From Aptenodytes patagonicus (Eukaryota; Chordata; Aves; Sphenisciformes; Spheniscidae): a stretch of 64,000 bases of DNA. A program made the translations under genes and the position numbers. Positions 1 through 19,000 of this stretch are shown here, in pieces (position 1 is the first letter of the stretch; every line of letters starts with the position of its first letter). A model generated the notes under the pieces. It did no database searches, had not been told where the DNA came from, and saw nothing but the letters and a program-made list of their open reading frames with translations. Location: NCBI RefSeq assembly GCF_965638725.1, contig NC_134952.1, positions 66,927,424 through 66,991,423 of the forward strand, given 5' to 3'.

Positions 1-295
1 CAAACACGTAAAGCACTGGGCATCTGGAAAACTCAAACCCATTGCTCTTCACATGTCAAAATACTGAAGAAACCTCTACCTTAAAGAGCAGTAAAGAAGT
101 GAAAATCAAGTTAAACGTTCAGTATTTTAAAGGCCCTTTTCCTCCCCAAAGCCTACCATTTTCTTTCTTATAGGTATTACAAATGAACTATAATGTTTAA
201 GTAATTTATTTGGTAAAAGCTCTGTAAGCAAATCAGTGTAAAATAATAAATTTCATAACTGTAGTTCAAAGAAACTATAAACACTTTGGTTTTAC

Positions 296-3200
296 CTTGA
301 AATTAAGACAACGTGAAAAAGTAAAGCCATTTTCTGTTTTGCTGTCAACTGCGTAAATGGTGTCTCGTATCTTTATGTATTCCTTTAATTCTACCTAGGG
401 AGATATAAGCCATAAACAGAAACTTTAGTTAAACTACCAAGTCTTCTCTGAAGATTAAGCTATTATTGATGTACAGCTAATGTTTTTTCTAAGCATCATA
501 TACATACATACTTGCATGCACACAAGCACACACTCCACACCGTGAAGGATTTTTTCATAAGTTAATTGTTTTTATTATCTGCCTTGAGAAAGTGTCTAAT
601 AACGAAGAGTATGACAAATGTTGTATCCCCTGAACTATTCATAAACCATTGTCATGACAGCATGCAAGCACCAGTAGTACAGATTCTAGTTATATCAAAT
701 GAACTGTACTGATTTATCACAGTAAGTGTAACTTAGAAATTGGTTTAGTTAAAAAGACATAAATGGCTTAACACAACAATATAAAGGTACTTGCATTTGT
801 GCATTTACAAGTGCATAGTGCTATTTATTGTATTGGTACAACCACAAGCAGTAGCAGGCATTATATTACATTACACCGTGAAATTAAGCACAAAAGCTGT
901 GATACGATCCTAAACAGATTTGCTATAATTTTAAAACCAAATATCTTCTTTAATAGTTTATGGTATCTTGTATACAGACCGGTCTAAAATTATTAGTATA
1001 GTACTCCGCTTGCAGGAACTTCTGCAGGTCTGCAACATTATTTAAAGTTGCACTCATGCCAATGATTTGCGTGTTTTCTGTAAAACAGAAGTTGAGATTA
1101 ATTTATTGCCAAGTTCACAATTTTTAACACTTCTGCTCAGTATTTAATTCATAAGCCTGCTTCTTCATCATTAGTCTTTTCAAATGCTAAAGTAGCAGGT
1201 TTGAAGGGTGTGCTGGTTTTGGCTGGGGTAGAGTTAATTTTCTTCACAGTAGCTAGTATGGGGCTATATTTTGGATTCGTGCTGGAAACTGTTGATAATA
1301 CAGGGATGTTTCAGTTATTGCTGAGCAGTGCTTAGACAAAGTCAGGGCCTTTTCTGCCTCTCACCCCACCAGCGAGTAGGCAGGGGGTACACAAGAAGTT
1401 GGGAGGGGACACAGCCAGGACAGCTGGCCCCAACTGACCAAAGGGATATTCCACACCATATGACGTCATGCTCAGCAATAAAAGCTGGGGGAAGAAGGAA
1501 AAGGGGGACTTTCGGAGTGATGGCATTTGTCTTTCCAAGTAGCCATTACACGTGATGGAGCCCTGCTTTCCTGGAGATGGCTGAACACCTGCCTGCTGAT
1601 GGGAAGGAGTGAATGAATTCCTTGTTTTGCTTTGCTTGTGTGTGCGGACTTTGCTTTCCCTATTAAACTGCCTTTATCTCAACCCACGAGTTTTCTCACT
1701 TTTACTCTTCCAATTCTCTCCCCCATCCCACTGTGAGGGGAGTGAGTAAGCAGCTGTGTGGTGCTTAGTTGCCAGCTGTGGTTAAACCACAACAAAGGGG
1801 AATATAGCTAAGAAATATTACCTGAGACGTAAACATAAAAAAGGAATCCTTCTCTATAGAAGCAGTTAATTGGAATGGCTAAGGGGCTCCTATGAAGAAA
1901 TGGAAGACATTTGACAATACTCAGGATTTCTCAGAGAAATATCAAAAAAGCTTCAAAACCACCGAGCCCATCATTACAGGGTCAACTGACTAACACTTAA
2001 ATGAGTAAAATCTGTTACTGCATGGAGTCATGTCATGTTTTTCAAAAGTGGCCAGAACACCACAAATCCAGAAAGCAAAAGTATGACTTTTCTCTAGAGA
2101 TGCCATCGCTACAATATTTTAACACCATTAACTGCAGCCATGACTTACTACTAGTGTAAAGAATTTTCGCAAGAGTAATTTCCAGTGTTGCTCCACGACT
2201 TCCCTCACCAAGCATATGCAACTGTGCACAGAAGGGGAAAAAAAAAAAGCAAGAATATTACTGAGTTAAGAGTATTTCTACAAAAAAACAAGTTATGTAG
2301 TCCTAAACAAATATTACAGGAATGTCTTTGTTGGACTTCCTCATGATATCCCTCTGGTAAATTTTGATTGCTAAGCTCCTTCCAGAAGTATAGCTTCACT
2401 GAAACATTTAAGAATCACGGAAAAACAGACCCAAGAGCAAAAGTAGATAACAAGATCTACCTTCCATTTAACTAGACCATAACCAACACAGTTAACTCCT
2501 GACAGTAAACAGTCAGTGTGGCGATCTTTATATTCACCAGCCTAAAGCAATTGTAAACAAATCATATTTTAAGCAACACTTACAGTGGAAGTTAATATAA
2601 AAAAAAATTTCTAGCGGCCAGCTACTTCCAGAAAAAGTAGAAGTTAATTCTTAAGCTGCCTTCTGTTTAGAAGCTACTGTGTTAAAGTAAGGTCAGTCAG
2701 CCTGAAGCGTTCCATGAATTAAACATCCCTGCTAGATGTTATACATGTGATTCAACCCCACAATAACCCTTAGTAGCACAACCCAGCCACACCATTAAAA
2801 AGCAGAATGAGGGGCAATTGTCACAGTCAAATGTTACTTGGTATTTTTCTTTTTTTAATGTTTCATTTAGTCATTAACACCAAAGTCTCATGGTTTCACA
2901 TTTAGGAGTTCAGTTCCAGGATTCATAAAATACATTCAATATGATTAAAATTATTTATGTTTTTTCTAATCCATTAGAGATGTCTAATTGACAAGTAGTT
3001 ATTAAGTAATTCACCATCAACCACTAAACACAGTAGATCTCTCAATATAGAATCTATTGTCCTGATACGGCAACAAATGCTTCAGTTAAAGAAAAATAAC
3101 TTTCAATATTACAGAATTATGTACCAATGCAGAAAAAACTTAGTTAAGTAGTAATAATTTCATGATAAACACTCAAAGCAAAACCAAGTAATCAAAAACC

Positions 3201-5840
3201 TGCTCTTTGCTAATAATTGTGTATTATAAATATAAAAAATTGCATATTATAAATCTGAGTAAATCTTGTAGCATACCTCATCTACTACAATCAGACCGAG
3301 GTCATCAATTCTTTCTGTTTCAATTAAGGAATTCACTAGAGCATGTCCTTTTTCTATAGTAGCAATATAAAGGGACTTTTTTATTCTCCTCTTGATTGGT
3401 GGAAATCTTCCTTTACTTCCTGCGTATTCTTCAACCAGGAAACCCAATTCTATCCCAAAACTCGATAAACCCCTAACCTGTAAAAATGATCAATTAGAGA
3501 ACAAACTCATGCTTATTTTGGATTTCAGAGCTGCCTCAAGAAGTCAGCATGCACATAACCAACCCACACCACAATCAACTGTTTGAATTAGTGAAAACAT
3601 ATTAGCTATGACTACCTTTTCCAATTGCAAAGCTGAAGTGTTTACAAATATTTTCAAGCTTGGGTTACATCTGTTCTCTAAAATTAACTTTTCCTTTATA
3701 TAAAAAAAGTTAGTTTTTATTTCAAGACCATTCCTTTAGCAAATTGGACAGTACAGCTCTAAGACTGCAGAACTATACATAACATTGCAAAAAGCTATTA
3801 TTTCAAAATTCAGCACACTTCACTTTGTAACTCAGCATCTTCATCTCATAATTTAAGTCTGTTTTATTACGAAATTACTGACCATCAGAGCAGCATTTAG
3901 GAGAGAAGTCACTCACCTCCCACTGTATATTTATGAAAAGCATGGAGTTTGCTAACATTAGTGTTAAAACCAGCCAAGTAACAAGGCATATCAGAAAAGA
4001 TAAGCAGTATCAGAAACACTGTATCCAGACCTTTTCTTGGACAATGGCAACATATGGCAGGATCATCAGAACATCTTTCTGCCTGCAGAGTAATTCTCGG
4101 AGAATTATTATTTCAGCTACTAGTGTTTTTCCACCACTGGTTGGCAATGAGTATATTAAATTCTTTCTTTGCTGTAGAGATTCTAACATTAAGCAATCAT
4201 GCTGCCATTCTGTGAAATGAAAAAAGAATTATTAGCAACTCACAGGGGCATGTTAATCAATATCAAAATGCCTATGTGTCATATAGAACACTTTAGGCCT
4301 GGTGTTTGAGAGTTTTTCTTCAATAAACCACTAAAAGCTTTCAGTGATCGAGCCTTCCTAAGTATTCTATAAGCTATATCAACTTTTCCTACCCATCTAA
4401 AAAACAAAATAACCACTTAATAAAACAAAACAACCACTTTCCAACATGGTTTACATTAAATATTACCTTAAATATTTTCGCAGTGTAATGGGTACAACAG
4501 GCAACAGTTCACTAGCATTTTTTTTTTTTCAACAAACCATTAGTTACATTACCATAAAGCGTTTCAATCCCTCGAAATTGTCTGAAGAGATCTTTAACTT
4601 TGCTAGGTAATCCATAAAAAGGGCCTATATCAACAGAAGAAGATTCAATAGTTTTCCTAGCAACACAAATCTCTTCAGATAAAACGGCTTCTTTAAGCTG
4701 CTTGGTCTTAGAGACCTGCAGAGTCTGGACTTTGGCATTTCCAGTCATAGCACTTTTCAGATGATCTTTAAGACTCTCAGTTTTAAATAAATCACACTTA
4801 GAGTCTGAGGAGAAGTCAGTAGGTCTGTTCCCATGTTCATCATCTTCACAAAAAGATGATGGACTCCTGATTTTGTCCGAGGAAGAATTCACACATTTAT
4901 TCGTCCTTTCTGAGACTGGAGATATTCTAGAACCAGCAGAAAGTTCATCCATTTTCTCAAAATACAAAAGTTGTGATGATGGCAAGTCATCTAAAATAGA
5001 GTCAGTTGGTTCTTGATTGCTATCCACCGGGTCATTTTCATTCATTTGGAAAGCATCCTCTTTGTCAGCTTTAAGGACAAGCATATTTTCTGAAGTAGAA
5101 AAATTATCTTGTTTTTTCTGGTGAATTCCTGACTGAAGATTCCCAAGTATGATTTCTCCAGCTGCTTTAATGTCGATATTTTTATCCTGCAGGTATTTGT
5201 GCTCTATATCATCAATTTGAGCTAGCAAAGAATCATTTCCATAAAAGCTGTCATAGTCGCCAAACATATCTTCTTCACTATCATTACTGCACTGTAAAAA
5301 CATGAGTATTAATACTCCAAAGTAACACCAAAGAAGGCAGCATAACTTGTACAGCACACACATCAGACGCAAGTCATTTAAGTCTTCCCTAACTTAACAA
5401 GTAAGTTAAGTGTTGTTCTGATGTTGCTGGTGAGGAAAGCCTAGCTTGACTTCTAAAGGAATGCATGCTTTAACCTACAAGTAGACACGATGTCTGCGTA
5501 GCTACTTGGTAGCGATGGATTTTTTTTTTTAACTTAAAGCCAAAACGCGTCCCCTCTCATACAAAGCAAGGACCTCCCCGACCAACGTCACGACGGCTGG
5601 GTCTGGGCCAAGCCACCCTCCCAGACGGAGTCCCCCCGCCTCGACACCTAGCCCTAGGAGCCCGCCCGCATCCCGCCATCCCCGTACCGGGGTCTCCGCC
5701 GGGGGCCCCTCGCCACCGGAGCTCGGTCTCTTGCGAGCCACCGGCGAGCAGACGGCGCTAGGCTGCACCGGGGCCCGGCTCCGCTTGCGGGCAGAGCCGG
5801 GGCGGCTCTTCCTCCGCACCGCGAGACTGGGCTCGGCCAT
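296..5840 (-). CDS. HELQ: HELQ, POLQ-like DNA helicase, 5' part (seven coding exons; gene continues left of the window)
   Basis: HELQ is an ATP-dependent 3'-5' superfamily 2 helicase used in replication-fork and crosslink repair with RAD51 paralogues and RPA. Exons in transcript order: 5688-5840, 4553-5291, 4031-4209, 3277-3477, 2149-2221, 980-1077, 296-394. They sum to 1542 nt (514 codons) with consistent phases. Residues 1-297 are the poorly conserved acidic N-terminal region, including the family-typical MFGDYDSF. The Walker A motif PTSGGKT is in exon 3. The DELH box is split by an intron: VVDE ends exon 4 and LHM opens exon 5. Motif III (GMSAT) is in exon 6. The start at 5840 is an ATG opening [10 protein letters not shown], directly preceded by an in-frame GTG that I did not use. 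The first exon (51 codons) is shorter than the mammalian one as I recall it. Exons 3 and 6 use unusual GTCTG donors. RecA2 and the C-terminal domains are outside the window. Confidence 0.95.
1209..1794 (+). mobile_element. Solo LTR of an avian endogenous retrovirus, with target-site duplication
   Basis: A 586-bp unit begins TGTGCTGG, ends CCACAACA and is flanked on both sides by the direct repeat AAGGG (1204-1208 and 1795-1799), so it is an intact solo LTR. Internal landmarks in LTR order are a perfect CRE/ATF palindrome TGACGTCA (1461-1468), an ATAAAA TATA-like box (about 1478-1483), a CACGTG E-box (1549-1554), and an ATTAAA poly(A) signal (1662-1667) followed by a U5 reading CTCAACCCACGAG. 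It lies in the HELQ intron between coding exons 5 and 6, antisense to HELQ. The same family is present at 53326-53885. Family name was not checked. Confidence 0.9.
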
Positions 5841-6560
5841 CACCGCCGCCCGTGGAGCCCGGGGGTGGTATCAGCCTCCACTGTGAGACCGGGGCTGCGA
5901 GGAAGCGATGCGGAGACCGTCACGGTCGCGGCCGGGCACGGCCGAACCGCCGGAGAAAGACGGGACCGCCACACGGAGAGCGGAGACGCGCCGGCGGCTT
6001 CCCCCGACCCAACCGCCACGAACATCGCTTCCGTCAACAGGCTATTGAAATAAAGGGACCGCGACTAGGCAGCGGCTAATCGCCTGCCTCAAGTAGAGCA
6101 GGCCGCGACCCCATTGGCCAGCGGATCGCATTTGTGCAGGCGGCAGGGTCAGGCAGCCAGCTATGGTCGGAAGGCAATAGCGCACAGACGGAAATGGCGT
6201 TGCTTGTGGGCGGTGCGCTGTAGAGGGCGGTATGGCGGCAGCGATGGCGGCAGCGGCGGCTGTGAGGCGGGCCTGGTGGAGGCTGGTGCCCGGTGCGTTG
6301 CTTCTGCCTTGTCTTTTTCCCCCCTCTCGACCGGCGTGGCCGTGTCCGGGCTGTTCGCGTGGCCGGTCTCTCCCGCCGTGCCGCCGCTAATCCTGTCGCT
6401 TTTTCCCTTGCAGTGGTGCCGTGGGAGCGGCCGCGCCGCCTGCAGCACGAGCGGCAGCCCGGCCGGTCCGACCAGGTGAGGCTGCCCCCGAGCGCAGCCC
6501 GTGGCGGGCTCCGCGTTTCCGGCCTGCTCTCGGGCCACTGTCACCCTCACCGGGAGGGGC
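5560..6560. promoter_or_regulatory. CpG-island bidirectional promoter of HELQ and MRPS18C
   Basis: A GC- and CpG-rich stretch spans both first exons. The two ATGs (HELQ 5840 minus, MRPS18C 6232 plus) are 391 bp apart and diverge. There is no TATA box. An inverted CCAAT box (ATTGG, 6113-6117, inside CCATTGGCCA) sits between the genes. The MRPS18C start is embedded in repeated ATGGCGGCAG, which resembles a YY1 element as often seen at start sites of ribosomal protein genes. Transcription start sites cannot be placed from sequence alone. Confidence 0.75.
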
Positions 6561-8568
6561 TCCGCTCCGGCAGCAGAGGTGTCTGAAAACGCTTTGCTTC
6601 GGTCTCCGTGTAGCTCGGGTTCTAAGAAAAACCGACGTCAGTTACTCGGTGTGTTACAGAGCAGGAACCCAGCGCTGAGGGAGGTTACCAGGTGTTGAAG
6701 TTCAGGTGCCGCTGACTTGTAGTCCAGTATCTTAACTGTGGTCACTTAAACCAGCTGTCTCAGTCACTCGAAAGTGGAGCAAAACCTTTGGCAGCACTAA
6801 CTGATTTCCTGTATATAGCTGAGGAAGACTTATGAGAATGCACTAGGTGTGGTTGTTATGTCATAAAAATGTGTTGTCTGGTACCAGCAAAAACTTCTGA
6901 AAATACTCTTTCCCTGCCCAAATTCTACCTATGTCTGCAAACATGAAATTTCTCCTTTCACTCGTACCTTGTAAGGATTTGGTGCTGGGTGTGTTCTGAA
7001 GCCTAAGGAGCCTTTCAGGGCTTGGGAGATAGTTGGGAATCTCTCTTGTTAAAGTGTGTGAGCAGACAGGAGCTCCCTCAGGCCATTTGCTTTGACATTA
7101 TTTTCAAAAAAGTCTCTTGAGCTTTACCGGACAGAACTACCTTACTACTGGCTTCTGTAGATACTGCCTTTGCCCAAGTAGAGGGTGTAAGCAGCATCTT
7201 ACTGATTGCTTTAATTGACTTGTTACATTGTCATTGTTACTAAAAGGCAGCGTAGCTGTGAGAAGTCTTTAGATTGTTAGGTACCAATCAGTGTGTTAGA
7301 GAAAGAGAGAAGTTATTGAAAAATTTCAATGATGCACTAAACCTCTTTTGGTTTCAAGGCATGTTTTGCCCAAAGGATAAAAATAACAAACATTCCATAT
7401 TTTCTTGTGAAGCTTACAGATGTTAGTTCTCTAATTTCAGCCCATACAAATGGAGAACCCCTATAAAGAGCCTCCTAAAAAATGTGTCTTATGTGGAATA
7501 AATGTGGACTACAAGAATGTGCAGGTGAGTTTGAAATGTCCTTAGATGAAGGTAACCGGTTTACTATTTTTAAATGTGTGTGTGTAGGAAGTCCACAAGG
7601 ATAAAAAATGAGATTCATTCGTATGTGTAGGGGTTTAAAACTTAAGAGTCAGAATGTGTGCAGATAAGGGTCAAATAATGTAGTTGTGATAAGCTGTTCA
7701 ATCTACTAGTCCTATGTGCAGGTGTTACAACTTGGTTGTTTACCAAATGGAGTCCTCAATTCTAATTCTGCTGTCATATAGCTTAAATATTATGGCATAT
7801 AAAATACTGTCTAACTCCAAGCTATACTTTTTCTTGTCTCCAGGTAGAACTGAGTTTTGTAGAAACAGATAAAAAAATGAAAAACAGAATGCAAGTAGTA
7901 AAAGAAACTAAAGCTCTGTAAAAATTCTTAAACTGACTTTGGATTTCTTAATTTTAAATAGCTTCTTTCCCAGTTTGTTTCTCCGCATACTGGCTGCATT
8001 TATGGCAGGCATATAACAGGTATGTGAAATATTAAATTAAATCATTTACTGGTTAATGTTAATCTTCTTGTGAGTCCAAGTAATGGTGTATCAGCTATCT
8101 TTCCAAATGTAACTGCTGCCAACTCCATACATTTTGTAATAGTATTCCTCTGACTTAGTAGCCTTCATCAAGGAATGAAAATATCTCTTAATTATATGCT
8201 TTTTTGTATTTAACAGTATAAGCACACATGCATTTTTCTAGGAAGACTTAGACAAAGCTAAAGGGAATTGTCAGTAATATCACTTTCACCCTTTAAACTA
8301 ATGATTTGGTTATTGTTGATTTGAGACTGAAAATGATTCTCTCTTTAGGCTTGTGCAACAAGAAGCAGAAGGAAATTACAAAAGCCATTAAAAGAGCTCA
8401 TGTATTTGGTAAGTATGATTATGCTTTTGAGTTTTGTAAGTCAAGCCTACTTTCCTATTAAAAAAACCCCCTCCATCTTATCTTTTTACAGGATTTATGC
8501 CAGTTATGTTTAAGAACCCATCATTTCTCACAGACCCCAAGATATGTAATGTCAAGTATCCAGAGTAA
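6232..8568 (+). CDS. MRPS18C: MRPS18C, mitochondrial small-subunit ribosomal protein bS18 (S18C)
   Basis: Complete gene in six exons: 6232-6292, 6414-6475, 7441-7524, 7962-8019, 8349-8408, 8492-8568. The sum is 402 nt, 133 residues plus TAA, close to the roughly 142 residues I recall for human. The N-terminus (alanine-, arginine- and tryptophan-rich, no acidic residues in the first 20) looks like a mitochondrial presequence. The conserved core starts at [16 protein letters not shown] and runs through [27 protein letters not shown] and [11 protein letters not shown], which is the S18 RNA-binding fold. Three conserved cysteines (CVLC pair and TGC) lie in the core. It belongs to the mitoribosome 28S subunit. 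ATG 6232 was chosen as the first ATG of the presequence; a second in-frame ATG follows four codons later. Confidence 0.95.
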
Positions 8569-8581
8569 TATACTATAAAGA

Positions 8582-8587
8582 AATAAA
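8582..8587 (+). terminator. MRPS18C poly(A) signal AATAAA
   Basis: AATAAA occurs 13 bp after the MRPS18C stop codon, and a second overlapping-type AATAAA begins a few bases later (within caataaaac). This gives a very short 3' UTR, with cleavage expected around 8600-8615. Confidence 0.75.
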
Positions 8588-8609
8588 CAATAAAACTACT
8601 TTTCATGTT

Positions 8610-9310
8610 TATATATTTGTTTACTGGAAGTGCGGTTGGCTAGCATAATGCATCACTGACTGAAGGGTGGATGTCAGTTGCTTTTCTTATGAAGTGTCAA
8701 GACTCTAAAATTGTCTGAAGGAAGTATGAAAGATGAAAGCAGTAATAGAAATCGGCAACTATATGGACCACTTCCTCTGCTCACAGGCCTTGGTAGAGTT
8801 CAGGTGGCTGTTCTTCCCTTGCTGGATTGGAAGGGGGTGTGTGTGAAAAAAAACAAGTAGTGGATGGCTAAGGATAAATGAAAGTATTAAAATTGTGGCA
8901 ATTTATGTAGACTGCTAATTCTTTTAAGCATGTTACATGCGTTCATTTGATGTTCCCTGCCTCAGCTTCTGCTGAGGGAAGGGTAGTACTGCTTCAACAG
9001 CAGCTTGAAGTTGTATTACTCTGAAGCAGTATGACATGGTTATATGACCACTAACATCCTGCTAGCATAGTCTTTAAACCCTGAGAGAGTGAATACAGAT
9101 TTAACTCCGGAAGGCAAAATGAGGGAATATCATCCGGACTTGTCTATGCTGAACAGGATTCATGCATTGGGGGGGGGGGGGAACCAAACCTGTATGTCGT
9201 GCAAAAATGCACTTGTTTTTTTTGTCCCTGCAGTGCTATAAATTGGTATATCACTTGAATATGCTGGCAGCAGCTTTTGGTGCAAAGTCATCTGGAAAAT
9301 CATTGACAGA
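8610..9310. other. Convergent 3' region between MRPS18C and ABRAXAS1
   Basis: About 700 bp separate the MRPS18C poly(A) site from the ABRAXAS1 stop codon. It should include the ABRAXAS1 3' UTR, but I could not find a canonical AATAAA on the minus strand here. The only conspicuous feature is a run of 13 G at 9169-9181 (13 C in the ABRAXAS1 transcript). Confidence 0.5.
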
Positions 9311-15775
<6,465 letters not shown>

Positions 15776-16099
15776 GCCCCCGACAATGGCGGGCCGCGCC
15801 GCGGCGGCGGGAGCCCCCAGCGGCCGCCGGCGGCAGGGCAGGGCAGGGCCCGCTCGGCCACATCCCGTCTCGTGAGGGAGCAGCGGTTGAGAGAGGAGGA
15901 GGCGTGCGGGGCCCGGGCAGCGGCCTGTCCCGGGCCGCTCCGGCGGCGGGGCGCGGTCTCTCCTCAGCCAGCTGCCCTCCCCGCGCGGCGTCAGCCCTCA
16001 CCTCCACCGCGCTCGCTTCAACCCTCCCTCGCTCTCCCGGCCTCTTCCCGCCTCCTGCCCGGAGGCACAGCAAAAGCAACCCTTTCGGTTTGCCTTAAA

Positions 16100-19000
16100 T
16101 GGTGCAACTCTTAAGTCTAAATTCCTGCCTTGTTTTTACCCTTAAGGTGAAACAGTGCTCCGATTTAGGAAGGCTGTTGAGACCCCTGTGTCTCAGGGAT
16201 GGCTTCTGGAGCGAAGGACTGCAGGTGCAGCAGCAAGGGCTTGTTCCTGAGGGCAAGGTGAGGTGTCCTGGCCTCAGTGATGCCTGCCAGTCACCTGCCT
16301 GCAAGCTCTGGGACCTGATGTAGCTCCAGGCTGAAAGTGAGGATCTGTGCTTATAGACGCGCCTCATTGATCTGTACTAAGAGCTTTAGTAAAGCATCAA
16401 AACAGCATTTAAACTGAGCTGCCTGGCTCACATCATCCAGCTGGGAGTGTGGGTGGAGTGAGCTGTATTCATGTCCTCGGAGTGGGAGGATTGTGTCATG
16501 CCAGCCTGCAATGTCGAAGAGGCATGGCACTGGCTGAGCTGATATCTATAACAAGGTTGTACCTTTTGAAACAGGACGTGCAGCTGTGAGTATGTCTGGA
16601 GGTGTGCTATACTGTTTAGGATCGTAGTGAGAATCTTCTGAGTTAATAAGCTAATAAATTGTGATAAGGAAGTAATAAAATGATAATGCTAAACAAAGAT
16701 CTGACGGCAGTAAATTGTATGACTTCTTCCTAAGATACAGACTGAGTTTGCAGAATGTATGTTTTGTCTTTTTTCAGTAGTCACATTTTACTTCTTTTTA
16801 ATATTTGTAGTAACATTTTTTCACATTCTAGCAGGTGTTCCTGACCATATCAGCCAGAAGAAAGCTCTAGAAAAAAATTTCAGGAAGGGAGAGTTAAAAG
16901 TGACAGCGTTCTTTGAAATGTGATCAGAGATCTGGTCTAAAGGCCGCAGGAGTTTTTCCCCTTCACTTCAGGAGAGCAAATGTTTGATTTCATCCCTCAC
17001 CAGGACTATAGGTAAGCATATTCTTAGCCTTAGACATTCATTTCCTGACTCCTGAAATAGGATGTATGCTCCTGTGGTCTTTCAAGAGGTATTTCCACGA
17101 TTTTGGGGTCTCACGCATGTATTTTTAGGTTGCATATAAAATTAACCTTTTTAGTGCAATTTCTTTTCCCTTAAAATTTGTTGGCAAGATTTAGAAGGAG
17201 AATGGTTAGTTCTGGCATATTTACATTTAAATAACATTCCTTAACTATTATTTAAAATATGCGAATGGTGCCAATATTTAGAAGAGGAAAATTGTTGTGA
17301 TTCTTACCTGTTGTCACAGTGGAGAAAGGGACCAGCTAAGACTTTTACTTCTCAACATGCTCATAAATGATCTATATCTCTGAATAAGGGGGTGATGAGT
17401 CTCCAGATGATACAGAATGATTGATAAGATTAATGGGAAAGAGCTAGCATGCATTTCTTGCAATGCAGGCCACGTGGTATTAAACAAATGGGTAATAAGT
17501 ACAACACAACTGAAGTGATACATTGCAACAAATGACTCCATTATGGACCACGTTGCCATGGTGGAGGCAAAAAGAACAGATGGATATGACCAGCTTTCAT
17601 AGCTGTTTGTGGAGAAAATGATGAAAGCGGACATGAATGCTGACATCTTTCAGAAATAGCCCCAAAGGACCCTGTGCTGTGATTGCAGTCACTCCTAAGC
17701 CAGAGCTGTGAGAAAATTTTATGCATGTAATCAATGCAATAAATGTTGGGCATTGACAAATTATTCTATTACATTCAGCATCGATGATACACAAACCATA
17801 TACAAGATTTATATTGACAATATATGAGATATATATTGACTGTCATGTAATGCCTACACATCTGATGGGCATCTATACATTGCTGAGGCAAACAAATGTA
17901 GTCAGAACATATAGTGGACTTCCTGCTTTTGTGATACAAAGACGCAAGCCTGTTGTAAGCTACAGGATATGATAAGCGAGGTTCTGTAATTGTTGCATTT
18001 ATCTTGTGTGGAAACAATAATGCTTGTGTGGTCAGAGCTAAATGTGTTACAGTCATCTTAATGAGTGATACAATACTTAAACATGCTTCTTCAGTGTTTT
18101 CATAATTCAGCTGTTGATGGCCAAAGATAAACCATAAATAGCACAGTCTTACTGCGGTCAGATATAAACACAGATCTGTTTAGTGGTGTAGATGGGATCT
18201 GTGCAGACCTAAAGAGCAGCAGACATAGATCACTCAGAGTATGAATGCAGAGTGGATATTTGCACTTTAGTGCATGAAGACAGTGTGGTTTCCATAAATA
18301 AATATTGCACCTGACATTGCTTACCATGCAATAGGTGATCTTTAAGGTTATTCTGGCCTTTTGGAGGATTTTTCACAAGTGAAGCATGAACCTCAGTCTT
18401 GATAAAAATCGAAACAAAACTACCAGAGATTATTTCACCCTTGAGTAGCAATCAGGTGAGGAGTTTGCTGAATGTGAGGTTGAAACATTGAGAAGATATA
18501 AGCAAAAACCAAAAGGACCTTTTTTTTGTTATAGCTGGTAAAAGTTTAATCGAAAAAGAGGTATTCTTAGTAGTTTTCATGTGTGAGTACACACACTAGA
18601 ATTAATGGAGTGCAGAATGCTCTGGTCAGTCCTGTTTGAAAGACTTTCTTATCCTGCAAAACACAATCCTGGTACCCCTGGATGTTAAGAGATGCTGGGA
18701 AATCAGCCCAGGTTTGTTCTCTTTGACTTTGTGTCATTGACTTACAGGACTTTTCTAAGTAGTTCAGTCTGCTTTGCTGTCTTTGTAGCATGGCAAAACT
18801 TGCATAGAAATACCAGGGAGCCCTACAACTGGAGTCAGAGGAACAATTTGAGCAATAGTAATACCTTCATGTGCATAATGACAATGCTAGGGTGTACTTC
18901 TAGATGTAAGCAGCTTTTGATCATGTTGCAGTTCAAAACAGGTAAACAATATACCCTGTATATTTACTGTAAAAAAGAAGATCAACTGATAGAAGATTGA

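Noticed and set aside
1-290. A further HELQ exon at the left edge
   Set aside because: No minus-strand open frame with the expected helicase sequence and splice sites was found in this stretch.
6114-6586. Several overlapping open frames in the HELQ/MRPS18C CpG island
   Set aside because: Shadows caused by GC-rich sequence. The spliced MRPS18C exons explain the coding signal.
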